The notes below the pieces were generated by a model. That model saw only the letters and a list, made by a program, of their open reading frames with translations. It had not been told where the DNA came from and did no database searches. Below, piece by piece: positions 51,367 to 60,437 of a stretch of 64,000 nt of DNA; position 1 is the first letter of the stretch, and each line of letters opens with the position of its first letter. The stretch is from Flavobacteriales bacterium (GTDB lineage Bacteria > Bacteroidota > Bacteroidia > Flavobacteriales_D > Crocinitomicaceae): assembly GCA_947447525.1 (NCBI GenBank), contig CANFJL010000001.1, forward strand, positions 372,001 through 436,000, given 5' to 3'. The position numbers and the translations under genes are program-made.

Positions 51367-51726
51367 ATGAACTTTATCAGTGAAATTCAAAAAGAAATCG
51401 TAGCAGCAAATGACTTGCCGAAGTTTGGTGCAGGAGACACGATTATCGTATCCTATAAAATTAAAGAAGGAAACAAGGAGCGTATTCAGCAATTCCAAGG
51501 CGTTGTATTGCAACGAAGAGGTACTGGGTTAACAGAAACATTTACAGTTCGTAAGATGTCTGGTAACATCGGAGTAGAGCGTATCTTCCCAATTTCATCT
51601 CCATTTTTGGATGCTATTACAGTAGTTAAACATGGTGCAGTTAGAAGAGCTAGAATATTCTACTTCAGAGAACGTACTGGAAAATCTGCTCGTATTCGTG
51701 AGAAGAAAAACTTTTCTCGTTCATAA
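51367..51726 (+). CDS. rplS: 50S ribosomal protein L19
   Basis: The 119-residue protein has FGAGDTIIVSYKIKEGNKERIQ, FQGVVLQRRGTGLTETFTVRKM, GVERIFPISSPFLDAI and a basic end. It lies at the 30S-50S interface. It stands alone here, with its own promoter and a strong terminator. Confidence 0.97.
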   Translation: MNFISEIQKEIVAANDLPKFGAGDTIIVSYKIKEGNKERIQQFQGVVLQRRGTGLTETFTVRKMSGNIGVERIFPISSPFLDAITVVKHGAVRRARIFYFRERTGKSARIREKKNFSRS

Positions 51727-51745
51727 AAAACGAAAAATTATATAA

Positions 51746-51769
51746 GGGACTTTGAGTCCCTTTTTTTTT
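51746..51769 (+). terminator. Terminator of rplS
   Basis: GGGACT (51746-51751), loop TTG, AGTCCC (51755-51760) and nine T. It stands between rplS and the convergent PD40-OmpA gene. Confidence 0.88.
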
Positions 51770-51806
51770 GTCTAATATTTTCTTGATTGGAAAAAAATAG
51801 TTTGAA

Positions 51807-53843
51807 TTAATTCTGAATCATGAATTCAGTTCTTCTATTTTTAGTTCTGTTTTCCTCGCTATTGTTGGGGTATTTTGGTTTACTCTCACCATATCCAACT
51901 GCTTTCATTCTTTCTTCCAAAACCCCTTTTGAGATCAGAAAACTTCTCACCGCATCCGCTCTTTGCTGCGATAGTATTTTGTTTTCATTATCAATTCCAA
52001 GATCGTCTGTATGTCCTTGAATGATAATGTTAAGGCTTTCATTTTCTTTTAAATACGAAGCAAATCCAGAAAGGATTAATTGAGCTTTTGAGGTAATCAC
52101 ATAGGAATCACTAGCAAATAAAATATCATTGATATTATAGGCTTTTTCTGGACTAATAGTTTCTAATTTAAAATTAGTTGGCGTTGGTTTGGACTCTGGA
52201 TTTTTTAGCACCTCTGTTTCTATTAGCTTCGCGGTAAAGGCAAATCCTTCTTTTTTCACCGTTAGTGCAAGGACATCAGCTTGGTCCACTTTGACAACAG
52301 CTGCATATTTACCATCATCTCCGTTGACTTTGAAGGTAGTTTTCTCATCACTACCTTCATAAGTAACCTCAATCTCAGCATCAGTTATCACTACATTATT
52401 TTCATCTTTTAGCTCACCTTTTATAATAACTACTTCTTGTGGTCGCGCTTCTTTATACAAATCAAAAGAATAAATATTCCAATCTCCTTCTTTCATACTA
52501 GAATAATAGGCTGATTTGCCATCTGTTGAAACAAATAGACCCAATTCATCTTCACTCGAGTTAATTGGATAACCAATGTTTTTCGGGCTTGTCCAGGTAT
52601 CTTTTTCTTTTCTAATGTAGAAAATATCAAGGCCTCCAACTCCCTTTCTAATGTCATTACTTTCCGAAACAAAATACAAGGTTTCACCATCTTGATGAAA
52701 AAATGGACTTTTATCCTTCCCCGCGGTATTTACTATGTCAAAGGGTTTTCCAACCGACCAGGAACCATCGGGCATTCTTTCTGAGAAATAAATATCATTA
52801 TCCCTTGAGCCTTTTCGAAGTGTGGTGTAGAAAAGTAATTTTCCATCTGCAGAAAGTGAAGGTTGCGCTTCCCAACCATCTTTGGTATTAATTCCTTCGC
52901 CCATATTTACCAAAGGGGCCCATTTAAAATCATTTCCACCTTTTCCACTTCGTTTAAAAGTAGTGGTGTATAAATCGCAATTCAAGTAATTTTGGTTGTA
53001 AACTTTTTCCATTTTACAAGCGCAGATAATCATCTCTTTATTATCCACCGACAAGCTCGCTGTTCCATAATTATAAAAACTCCCATCATTGAAAGGATTT
53101 GGTAAGGGTTGTCCAGAAGAAAATTGATTGCTTGATGAATTTTTTGTTGCTACTGTAAATTCTTCTCTTACATTGGTTGCAATATCACCTAGATTGGTGC
53201 GATCTACCTTTCTAGTAAAAAACATCAAATCATTATCTGGTGAAATCATCGGAAAATACTCGTCTAATGCAGAACTTACATTTACTACCTTACTCGGGTT
53301 GAATGGCACAGGATTATCAAGTAATTTTTTCTCTTCTTCGTAATCCGTTAAAAATTTAATTACTTGTGTCTTTTTCGTTTCATAGTCGCTGGGCAATCTC
53401 GTAAAATCATCTTGCGGAAAATCAAGAAACACTTGTAGACTTTTGGCTGCCTTTTCTTTATCTCCATTGGATAACAAAATGGAACCTATATAATACGGAC
53501 AATCTGCATGAATAGTAGGGCATTTTTTAAGAGCAAGCTGAAAAAGAACAAATGATTTTTTTAGATTTTGTTCTCCTACACCAATCGTTGTTTCTTTGTC
53601 AAAACAACGCATAGCATAAGTGTAACATCTTTTTGCATATAAATAGGGAGCTTCAGCGTTTTCAGGGTATTTTTGTAGAATGGCACTATATAGAACAGAA
53701 GATTTTTCAAAATCAGATTCCATTTTTGCTTCTTCGATAGATTTTTTTTGTTTTTTATCTGTCGTAATACAAGGGTCATTTTGACCAAACGATAGATTAA
53801 ATAACAATAAAAAGTATATTATTGAGAGTAACTTTATTACCAT
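51807..53843 (-). CDS. TPR-PD40-OmpA outer-membrane protein (second paralogue)
   Basis: The 678-residue protein shares the layout of the 26-28 kb protein: signal peptide (1-20), TPR-like helices (about 35-165), PD40 propeller (about 185-455; SPDNDLMFFTRKVD, SADGKLLFYTTL, GETLYFVSES, DGKSAYYSSM), a carboxypeptidase-regulatory-like domain (about 468-565) and an OmpA domain (about 570-678; IIQGHTDDLGIDNENKILSQQRA). It is monocistronic. Several PD40-OmpA proteins are linked to the gliding or T9SS machinery, but I cannot assign that here. Confidence 0.9.
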   Translation of the reverse strand: MVIKLLSIIYFLLLFNLSFGQNDPCITTDKKQKKSIEEAKMESDFEKSSVLYSAILQKYPENAEAPYLYAKRCYTYAMRCFDKETTIGVGEQNLKKSFVLFQLALKKCPTIHADCPYYIGSILLSNGDKEKAAKSLQVFLDFPQDDFTRLPSDYETKKTQVIKFLTDYEEEKKLLDNPVPFNPSKVVNVSSALDEYFPMISPDNDLMFFTRKVDRTNLGDIATNVREEFTVATKNSSSNQFSSGQPLPNPFNDGSFYNYGTASLSVDNKEMIICACKMEKVYNQNYLNCDLYTTTFKRSGKGGNDFKWAPLVNMGEGINTKDGWEAQPSLSADGKLLFYTTLRKGSRDNDIYFSERMPDGSWSVGKPFDIVNTAGKDKSPFFHQDGETLYFVSESNDIRKGVGGLDIFYIRKEKDTWTSPKNIGYPINSSEDELGLFVSTDGKSAYYSSMKEGDWNIYSFDLYKEARPQEVVIIKGELKDENNVVITDAEIEVTYEGSDEKTTFKVNGDDGKYAAVVKVDQADVLALTVKKEGFAFTAKLIETEVLKNPESKPTPTNFKLETISPEKAYNINDILFASDSYVITSKAQLILSGFASYLKENESLNIIIQGHTDDLGIDNENKILSQQRADAVRSFLISKGVLEERMKAVGYGESKPKYPNNSEENRTKNRRTEFMIQN

Positions 53844-53904
53844 AATACTATGTTTTTTATTCTGCAGTAAATTATAGTACTAAAAGCAACAAAAGGTTAC
53901 ATAT

Positions 53905-54924
53905 TTAGTGGAAAGATTTCAAGGTTTCACAGACCATCGAAATTTGATCTTCGCTAACATCAAGATGGGTCACCATTCTAATCATGCCGATTCCAAATGC
54001 CATAGTCTTAATACCATTATTCGCAAGACTTTCGATATAAAAATCTCTTTTATCGGCGTCCATAAGTTGCATTACCACGATGTTGGTTTGAACAGGCAAT
54101 ACACTTTGAACCCAAGTACAATTATTCAAGCACTCTTCTAATTGTTTTGCATGGAAATGATCTACATCAAGACGGGCAACATTTTTTTTCATCGCGTACA
54201 ATCCTCCTGCTGCGATGATTCCAGCTTGTCTCATGCCGCCGCCAAAAACTTTTCTGACTCTTCTTGCTTTGGTGATAAAATCTTTAGTGCCCAACAAGAC
54301 AGATCCAATGGGTGCTCCTAAACCTTTAGATAAACATAAGGAGATGCTATCGAATTCATTGGCATATTCTATTGGATTGATTTTATTTACAACAAGTGCA
54401 TTCATTAATCTTGCGCCATCTAAATGAAGTGGCAAGCCTTCCGTTTGACATAATTTTTTAATAGTTTTTATTTCATTGAAATCATAAATAGCACCACCAC
54501 CTCGATTGGCGGTATCTTCCAAAGAGACCAATGCTGTCAATGGAAAATGAACATCGTGTTTAGGGTTAAGATATTTTGAAATTTCAGTTGCTTTAATGCG
54601 ACCTCGATCTCCATGGAGTAGTCGGACAGATGCTCCTGAGTTTTTAGCAATTCCACCACCTTCGTATTTATAGATATGACTTTCTTCATGGCAAATCACC
54701 TCTCCACCGGGCTGCACATGGACATTAATTGCTATCTGATTGGTTTGTGTACCTGAGGAACAAAACAATGCAGCTTCTTTTCCAAAATAACCGGCCGCAT
54801 AGGATTCTAATGCATTAACAGTAGGGTCTTCACCAAAAACATCATCTCCGACTTTTGCTTGGAACATAGCTTCCAACATTTCTTTACTTGGTTGGGTTAC
54901 GGTATCACTTCTTAAGTCAATCAT
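53905..54924 (-). CDS. ltaE: Low-specificity L-threonine aldolase
   Basis: The 339-residue PLP enzyme begins MIDLRSDTVTQPSKEM and contains GDDVFGEDPTVNALE, LFCSSGTQTNQIAI, PLHLDGARLMNA and the PLP lysine in SLCLSKGLGAPIGSVL, the layout of threonine aldolases that split threonine into glycine and acetaldehyde. It is divergent from the TauE-like gene with about 24 nt between starts. Confidence 0.92.
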   Translation of the reverse strand: MIDLRSDTVTQPSKEMLEAMFQAKVGDDVFGEDPTVNALESYAAGYFGKEAALFCSSGTQTNQIAINVHVQPGGEVICHEESHIYKYEGGGIAKNSGASVRLLHGDRGRIKATEISKYLNPKHDVHFPLTALVSLEDTANRGGGAIYDFNEIKTIKKLCQTEGLPLHLDGARLMNALVVNKINPIEYANEFDSISLCLSKGLGAPIGSVLLGTKDFITKARRVRKVFGGGMRQAGIIAAGGLYAMKKNVARLDVDHFHAKQLEECLNNCTWVQSVLPVQTNIVVMQLMDADKRDFYIESLANNGIKTMAFGIGMIRMVTHLDVSEDQISMVCETLKSFH

Positions 54925-54930
54925 CTTGTG

Positions 54931-54938
54931 TATTTTTG
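54931..54938 (+). promoter_or_regulatory. -7 element upstream of the TauE-like gene
   Basis: TATTTTTG matches TAnnTTTG and ends 10 nt before the ATG at 54949. No clear -33 TTG. It lies in the very short divergent gap to the threonine aldolase gene. Confidence 0.4.
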
Positions 54939-54948
54939 TGTAAAGTTA

Positions 54949-55725
54949 ATGACAATGAACGAATACCTTCCTCTTCTAATTATCCTTTTTGTTTCCTTCA
55001 TTGCTTCGACGCTCACTTTTTTTTCAGGTTTTGGTTTAGGAACCCTTTTGCTACCCGCATTTGCTTTATTTGTTCCCTTAGAAATTGCTATTGCAATGAC
55101 AGCATTGGTTCACTTCGCTAATAATATTTTAAAAGTTTTCTTGGTATATGCAACAATTGATCGGAAATTACTCTTAAGATTTGGAGGTGCAGCATTAATT
55201 GGTTCCGCTCTTGGCGCATTATTATTGAGACTTATTGATGGTTTTGGAGTATGTTATCACTTGACCTTCTTCGATAGAACACATGAAGTAAGTTACATTG
55301 GACTGATAGTCGGTATTTTAATGCTCTTGTTTGCAGTAGTTGAATATATTCCCAAATTATCACTGAAGTCTATTAGTTTAACGCTTGGTGGATTAATTTC
55401 TGGTTTTTTTGGTGGTTTGTCAGGTCATCAAGGAGCGCTTAGAGCTGCTTTTTTAAGTGGTAAAGTGGATAAGAAAGAGGTTTTTATAGCTACGGCCATT
55501 GCAGTTTCTTTGCTTGTAGATGTAACACGTATCAGTATTTACAGTGAAGGTCTGATGAGAAATGATCTTCCATTAACCTTGGTATTTGGTGGCGTTTTAG
55601 CTGCTTTCATGGGATCTTTTATAGGAAAAAGATTGTTTAAAAAAACCAGCTATGCTGCAGTAAAAAACATCGTTGCTATTGGCTTAATATTGATGGGAGT
55701 TAGTTTGCTTTTAGGATTAATTTAA
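54949..55725 (+). CDS. TauE/SafE-family membrane transporter
   Basis: The 258-residue product has about 8 hydrophobic segments and the family's repeated pattern: SFIASTLTFFSGFGLGTLLLP and the second-half GGLISGFFGGLSGHQGALRAAF. TauE/SafE proteins export sulfite or organosulfonates, or act as permeases for other anions. An ATG at 54955 is an equal alternative start. Its stop overlaps the convergent MORN-protein stop by 4 nt (TTAA). Confidence 0.87.
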   Translation: MTMNEYLPLLIILFVSFIASTLTFFSGFGLGTLLLPAFALFVPLEIAIAMTALVHFANNILKVFLVYATIDRKLLLRFGGAALIGSALGALLLRLIDGFGVCYHLTFFDRTHEVSYIGLIVGILMLLFAVVEYIPKLSLKSISLTLGGLISGFFGGLSGHQGALRAAFLSGKVDKKEVFIATAIAVSLLVDVTRISIYSEGLMRNDLPLTLVFGGVLAAFMGSFIGKRLFKKTSYAAVKNIVAIGLILMGVSLLLGLI

Positions 55726-56738
55726 TTCTTTTTTTTCTTCTTCTTTTTATTTTTTTCATCAATTACATCCTGAATATCATCATCTTCCCCTTTCTTTTTA
55801 TCTGTTGCTTTTTGCTTGTCAGCTTTAGCCTTAGCTTTTTGTTCTGCTAGATCAAATTTATATACTTGAACACCATAATCATCAATTTTTATTTCATTAA
55901 TAATGACTCCGTCCTTGTATATAGTTTGATGCTTCATTTTTCCAGTAGCATAGTTTTCTAGAAAAGTACCATCTGGAACATCTTTTTTATAGCTTTCTTT
56001 TTTTACCAATTGCCCTTGGTCATCACTAAAAATAAAAAGACCATTTTTTAAACCATTGTCCCAATTTTCAGTTTTTGCTTCTTTTCCATTGAGGTGATAA
56101 TACGTCCATTTTCCATTCTTTTTACCTGCCTTGTAGCTTAAATCGACTTCAATCTTACCATTTCTATCAAAAGTTTTATGCGAACCATTAAGTAAACCGT
56201 TTTGATAGTTCACTATTTTGTATATTTTCCCTCCAGGGTAATAATCTCTTTGTTCACCGTGTTGAATATCATTTAAATATGATTTTAGCGCAATGGTATC
56301 TCCAGAGCGTTCATACCACAGAGATTTTCCATTTAATTTCCCCAACAAGTAACTTACCTCTCTTTCTATTCTACCCGTACTGTCAAAATAAACGGTATTC
56401 ATACCATTCATTTTACCCATCACATATGCTTGTACCGATTGAACGCATCCGGATTGAAAAAAAGAAGTGTCGCTTCCATCTCGTTTCCCATTTTTTATAG
56501 TGACCCTTTCTTGCAGAACACCATTTCGATAACAGGTTTCGCAAGTACCATCAAAAGTTAAGGAGAAATCCCCTTTTGAGTAATAAGTATCTTGATCTGT
56601 ATCATAGGAAACTTTATCGTAACAGTTGATATTATATTTTCTATCACACATTCTTTTCTTTTGATAGCAGGTATTGGTTTGTGACCAAATTGTTGAAAAT
56701 GATATTAAACAAAGGGCAAGAAGGAAACTATTTTTCAT
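55722..56738 (-). CDS. Secreted MORN-repeat protein (YwqK-like)
   Basis: Started at the ATG at 56738 the protein has 338 residues with a signal peptide (LLALCLISFSTIWSQ). It has at least seven MORN_2-type repeats (about 75-280), such as GKLNGKSLWYERSGD, GLLNGSHKTFDRNGK, GKKNGKWTYYHLNGKEAKTENW and GLKNGLFIFSDDQGQ. The C-terminus is very Lys/Asp-rich (DKKKGEDDDIQDVIDEKNKK). YwqK-type proteins are named as antitoxins, but that label need not apply to this secreted form. It overlaps the thioesterase gene by 11 nt. Confidence 0.85.
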   Translation of the reverse strand: MKNSFLLALCLISFSTIWSQTNTCYQKKRMCDRKYNINCYDKVSYDTDQDTYYSKGDFSLTFDGTCETCYRNGVLQERVTIKNGKRDGSDTSFFQSGCVQSVQAYVMGKMNGMNTVYFDSTGRIEREVSYLLGKLNGKSLWYERSGDTIALKSYLNDIQHGEQRDYYPGGKIYKIVNYQNGLLNGSHKTFDRNGKIEVDLSYKAGKKNGKWTYYHLNGKEAKTENWDNGLKNGLFIFSDDQGQLVKKESYKKDVPDGTFLENYATGKMKHQTIYKDGVIINEIKIDDYGVQVYKFDLAEQKAKAKADKQKATDKKKGEDDDIQDVIDEKNKKKKKKKN

Positions 56739-57132
56739 CTTTTTCAATTTTATTAAAGGCAGCTCTCATTTCAGATGGTATCTCTATGGAACTTTGGGTG
56801 GTACTATCAAAACAAACTAAAGTAGAAGATCCTGTGGTATAAATTTTGCCTTTAACTTCAATTTTATAACTCAAAGTAAAACTTTTGTTACCTAAGTTTC
56901 TCATGTAAAGAGTAATTGATGGCTCATCATAGAGTAAGATAGGGATATGATATTCTACTTCATTCTTTACAAGTACTACTCCTTTTCTTTGCCAATCCCA
57001 TTTTGTACCTACTAATTCTTTAAAATAATAAACGCGTGCCATTTCGAAGTAACTCAAATAAGTCACATTATTTACATGACCTAGGATGTCAAGATCTGAA
57101 AATCTAACTTGTATTTTAAGAGGTGCGATCAT
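56728..57132 (-). CDS. Acyl-CoA thioesterase (4HBT family)
   Basis: The 134-residue hot-dog protein starts with IQVRFSDLDILGHVNNVTYLSYFEMARVYYF, where the Asp of SDLDILGHVNN is the catalytic residue of the 4-hydroxybenzoyl-CoA thioesterase family. It should hydrolyse an acyl-CoA; the substrate is unknown. It is 4 nt into the end of the capD-like gene, so it is in the same transcript. Confidence 0.88.
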   Translation of the reverse strand: MIAPLKIQVRFSDLDILGHVNNVTYLSYFEMARVYYFKELVGTKWDWQRKGVVLVKNEVEYHIPILLYDEPSITLYMRNLGNKSFTLSYKIEVKGKIYTTGSSTLVCFDSTTQSSIEIPSEMRAAFNKIEKDEK

Positions 57133-59006
57133 GGTTCATCTAATTTTTCAAAAGTTGAATTATTACTAATAAATTCAGGGACTAATAATTTCATTTGCTT
57201 TACCATTTCATCGTTGTCTTGCAAATCAAATAGGGGAGCTAAAGCATTAATTTTTTGAATGACATCAGTATCATTCTCTCTAGAAAGAGCGATTAATATT
57301 TTTGGATGATGCGTTGTTTGCGTATTTTCCTCATTGGCCAATAATTCTTCATATAACTTTTCTCCAGGTCGAAGTCCTGTAAATTGAATGCTGATATCTT
57401 TATCTAGCGTGAGTCCACTCAACTGAATCATTTTTTTTGCAAGATCAACAATTTTAACGGAGGCTCCCATGTCAAAAACGAAAATCTCTCCTCCTTTACC
57501 CATCACAAATGCTTCCAATACCAATTGACAGGCTTCTGGAATGGTCATAAAAAAACGAGTGATTCTTTCGTCGGTAACGGTGACAGGGCCTCCTTGATCA
57601 ATTTGTTTTTGAAAAAGAGGAATAACAGAACCGTTAGAACCTAATACATTTCCAAATCTTGTGGTAATAAATTGGCATGTATTATTAGCATTAGATTGTT
57701 GCGCATACATTTCAGCAATTCTTTTACTTGCTCCCATCACATTGGATGGGTTTACCGCTTTGTCCGTTGAGATAAAAATAAATTTCTCCGAATTATATTT
57801 TAGCGCTAAATCCACCAGGTTTTTGGTACCCATTACATTCGTTTGAATAGCTTCTGATGGATTTGTTTCCATTAACGGCACATGCTTATATGCAGCGGCA
57901 TGAAAGATTATTTGGGGTTGGAAAGTTGTGAATATTTTATCCATTCTTGAATTCTCGCAGACATCCCCGATAACAAATTCTAGGTTAAATGTACTCGCTT
58001 GTTTAATCTCATTTTCAAAATCATACAAAGGAGATTCTGCTTGGTCTAATAGTATTAATTTTTTCAAATCATACTTTAATAATTCTCGAACCAAACCACT
58101 TCCAATGGAACCTGCAGCGCCTGTAACTAAAACAACTTTTCCATTAAGAGAGGAGGTGAGTTGTTCCTGATTGAGTTGAATAGGAGTTCTTCCTAAAAGA
58201 GCATCAATAGGCACTTTCGAAAGTTGCTTGGTACTAAATTCACCATTTACCCATGATTTTGGATCTGGGACCTTTTGCACTTCAATATTAAGATTCAGGC
58301 ATTCCTCGATTAAAAATTGTTGCTTTAATACGTTGGTGTTCCGGATTGCGATAATCACTTTACCAATCGTCATTTGTTCCTGCAGACTTTTCAACTGATT
58401 GGGGGAATAAACAGGTAATCCATCTATTCGATTGCCGACTAATTTCACATTGTCATCAAGGAAGCCAACCACTACTTGGTTATTTCGCGTGTCATTTCCA
58501 ATCGTATTTTTAGTAATCATTCCCATGGTGCCCGCTCCATAGATTATGACCCGCTCCACGGTTTCCTTTGATTTTATGGATTCTAAGTAGAGCAATTTGA
58601 TAACAAATCGGCTTCCGCTAACAAAGCAAAGGCTAAAAATAAATTCCATTATCAAAATAGACATTGGAAATAAATAGAACTTATCTAGAAATACTTTGCG
58701 GCTCATTCCAGCTACTAAAAAAATGAGAGTACAACTCAAGGTAGCCAATAAAATGCGTCTTAAATCCTGTGTAGAGGTATAGCGAACAAGTCCTTTGTGA
58801 ATTTTAAATAAATAGAATACTACAAATTTAACAAGGAAATAGAACATGATTGATTTTGATAGTATTTCCCATTCCTTAGTTAAGGTAACCAAGTCGGTAT
58901 TTAAATCAAATCGAATCAGATAAGAAAGCGCAAGAGAAAAAGCTGCAATGGCCAGGTCAATTACAACTATTATCCAACGCGGTGTTCGTGCCCTAAATTG
59001 AATCAT
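57129..59006 (-). CDS. CapD/PglF/WbpM-like nucleotide-sugar 4,6-dehydratase
   Basis: Started at the ATG at 59006 (MIQFRARTPRW) the protein has 625 residues. It has four N-terminal membrane segments (about 12-140), a first Rossmann region (RVIIYGAGTMGMI) and a cytosolic SDR dehydratase domain (from about 290) with VVLVTGAAGSIGSGLVREL, AAYKHVPLMETNPSEAIQTNV and STDKAVNPSNVMGASKRIAE. It makes 4-keto-6-deoxy sugars for surface glycans or glycoproteins. The polysaccharide operon is 40 kb away. Its -7 element abuts the start codon. Confidence 0.93.
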   Translation of the reverse strand: MIQFRARTPRWIIVVIDLAIAAFSLALSYLIRFDLNTDLVTLTKEWEILSKSIMFYFLVKFVVFYLFKIHKGLVRYTSTQDLRRILLATLSCTLIFLVAGMSRKVFLDKFYLFPMSILIMEFIFSLCFVSGSRFVIKLLYLESIKSKETVERVIIYGAGTMGMITKNTIGNDTRNNQVVVGFLDDNVKLVGNRIDGLPVYSPNQLKSLQEQMTIGKVIIAIRNTNVLKQQFLIEECLNLNIEVQKVPDPKSWVNGEFSTKQLSKVPIDALLGRTPIQLNQEQLTSSLNGKVVLVTGAAGSIGSGLVRELLKYDLKKLILLDQAESPLYDFENEIKQASTFNLEFVIGDVCENSRMDKIFTTFQPQIIFHAAAYKHVPLMETNPSEAIQTNVMGTKNLVDLALKYNSEKFIFISTDKAVNPSNVMGASKRIAEMYAQQSNANNTCQFITTRFGNVLGSNGSVIPLFQKQIDQGGPVTVTDERITRFFMTIPEACQLVLEAFVMGKGGEIFVFDMGASVKIVDLAKKMIQLSGLTLDKDISIQFTGLRPGEKLYEELLANEENTQTTHHPKILIALSRENDTDVIQKINALAPLFDLQDNDEMVKQMKLLVPEFISNNSTFEKLDEP

Positions 59007-59009
59007 ATA

Positions 59010-59017
59010 CAAATTTA
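59010..59017 (-). promoter_or_regulatory. -7 element abutting the capD-like start codon
   Basis: TAAATTTG on the minus strand ends 3 nt before the ATG at 59006, so transcription would start on the initiation codon. No TTG is seen 19-20 nt upstream. Confidence 0.45.
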
Positions 59018-59053
59018 GTAAATACTTTTAGGGATCTTATTTTATTTAAAACA

Positions 59054-59083
59054 GAAAAGGCATGAAATTTCATGCCTTTTCTA
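59054..59083 (-). terminator. Terminator after the 144-residue secreted protein
   Basis: A perfect 30-bp palindrome with arms of 15 bp, AGAAAAGGCATGAAA and its complement. It lies 18 nt after the stop of the 144-residue protein gene and 37 nt upstream of the capD-like -7 element, so it separates the two transcripts. Confidence 0.75.
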
Positions 59084-59101
59084 ATATTTGAAATTGAATC
59101 C

Positions 59102-59536
59102 TTATAACTGAACAACTTGAAACTGAGCATCAGTCAAGATTTGTTTAATATGGCCATTATTCATATGGTGAAAAATCACAAAATCAGGATTAGATGCTGC
59201 ATCACATGCTCCTTCTGATTTTTCTTTAGCCTCTAATTGGTACTTGAAATTATATTCTTCATTGTCACAAGTCACACAATTACCATCATAATATAATTGA
59301 TGTTTAATTTTTAAATTTACAGGCTTGTTGTTTTGATTTTCAATGATTAAAACCAAATTATTAATACTTTCGTTTTTCGACTTATTAATACAATTTACTT
59401 CTTTGGTTGAAATTTTAACGCCACCTTCGTTGTAAATCACCTTGGGAGCGGAAACATTAGTTGAGATTGATTTTTGTGCTGACAATGAAAAATTCAAAGC
59501 GATAATGGCTACACAAAATAAAAGAAGTTTAAACAT
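59102..59536 (-). CDS. Hypothetical secreted protein, 144 residues
   Basis: A signal peptide (about 1-20; ALNFSLSAQ) precedes a domain with four Cys (EVNCINKS, GNCVTCDNEEY, EGACDAAS), probably disulfide bonded. I do not recognise the fold. The conserved-looking IENQNNKPVNLKIKHQLYYDG suggests a beta-sandwich. It has its own terminator. Confidence 0.72.
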   Translation of the reverse strand: MFKLLLFCVAIIALNFSLSAQKSISTNVSAPKVIYNEGGVKISTKEVNCINKSKNESINNLVLIIENQNNKPVNLKIKHQLYYDGNCVTCDNEEYNFKYQLEAKEKSEGACDAASNPDFVIFHHMNNGHIKQILTDAQFQVVQL

Positions 59537-59634
59537 AATAGAATTGTTAAATTAATAGTTTTTAGACGCACAGATAAAAAAATCAGTTGCGTCGAGGCAT
59601 AAATTTATTGAATAAAATTGAAACAAAAGAACTA

Positions 59635-60087
59635 TTGAAGGAAATTGAACGAAAATTTAAGGTTAACGCTTCCGTTAGCGCGATTATTGCAAAGATTAAT
59701 CCAATCGAAATTCAACAAGCCTATTTATTGAATTCTGAAGGTTTAAGTGTTAGAATTCGAATGAAGGACGATAAGGCTTACCTGACGATAAAAGGCGGCA
59801 CCAATCCACTGGTCAGGGATGAGTTTGAATATGAAATTCCAACATTGGAGGCTAATGAAATGCTAGAAAATTATTGTAAGCAACGCCTTATTAAAAAGAG
59901 ATATTGCTTAAAACAAGGTGAGTTGACTTGGGAGATAGATGTTTTTGAAGGAAATCTCTCAGGATTAATCATTGCTGAAATTGAATTGCCATCCATTGAA
60001 ACAACTTTTGAATTGCCCCTGTGGATTGAGGGAGAAGTGACCATGGATCCAAACTATTTGAATGCCAATTTAATCTTAAGATGTTAA
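59635..60087 (+). CDS. CYTH-domain protein
   Basis: The protein contains KEIERKFKV, GLSVRIRMKDDKAYLTIKGG, REFEYEIP-like DEFEYEIPTLEANEML and WEIDVFEG, which define the CYTH (triphosphate tunnel) fold that acts on triphosphates or polyphosphate. No ATG is available in the frame. I take the TTG at 59635, which gives MKEIERKFKV, the usual beginning for the family; TTG at 59608 or 59587 are alternatives. The end overlaps the next gene's stop by 4 nt. Confidence 0.78.
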   Translation: MKEIERKFKVNASVSAIIAKINPIEIQQAYLLNSEGLSVRIRMKDDKAYLTIKGGTNPLVRDEFEYEIPTLEANEMLENYCKQRLIKKRYCLKQGELTWEIDVFEGNLSGLIIAEIELPSIETTFELPLWIEGEVTMDPNYLNANLILRC

Positions 60088-60413
60088 TCTAGTGTACTGG
60101 TAATATTTTCTTTTAATAAATCAAAAACCATATTCCCAGAATTGAATTTGAAATAAGCATGGAAATCTTCTATTGAGTTAACTTCAGGCCAAATTTCAGC
60201 ATTTGGATTCACGGTTTCAAATTCATTTTTAAAAATCTTCTTGTAGTATTTTTCGATGATGGAATCTTCTTCCCAAAAATCTTCCTCTATTAAATAGATA
60301 CTGGGCTCGGCATTTTCAAATACAATATTGTCTTCTGCACAATTGGTGGTGGCCCAAGACCAAAATTTCTTGTTTGGAAAAATACTGATAAATCCACGGT
60401 TGACTAATTTCAT
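60084..60413 (-). CDS. Hypothetical protein, 109 residues
   Basis: A small acidic soluble protein (MKLVNRGFISIFPNKKFWSW at the start; EEDFWEEDSIIEKYYKKIF in the middle). No family recognised. It lacks a signal peptide. It follows a lipoprotein gene by 24 nt on the same strand. Confidence 0.65.
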   Translation of the reverse strand: MKLVNRGFISIFPNKKFWSWATTNCAEDNIVFENAEPSIYLIEEDFWEEDSIIEKYYKKIFKNEFETVNPNAEIWPEVNSIEDFHAYFKFNSGNMVFDLLKENITSTLD

Positions 60414-60437
60414 TTTTTAATTATTTTAAATTCATTT

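Noticed and set aside
55722-56738. Toxin-antitoxin system suggested by the YwqK label
   Set aside because: The protein is secreted (signal peptide) and no toxin-like gene is adjacent; the label comes from family naming only.
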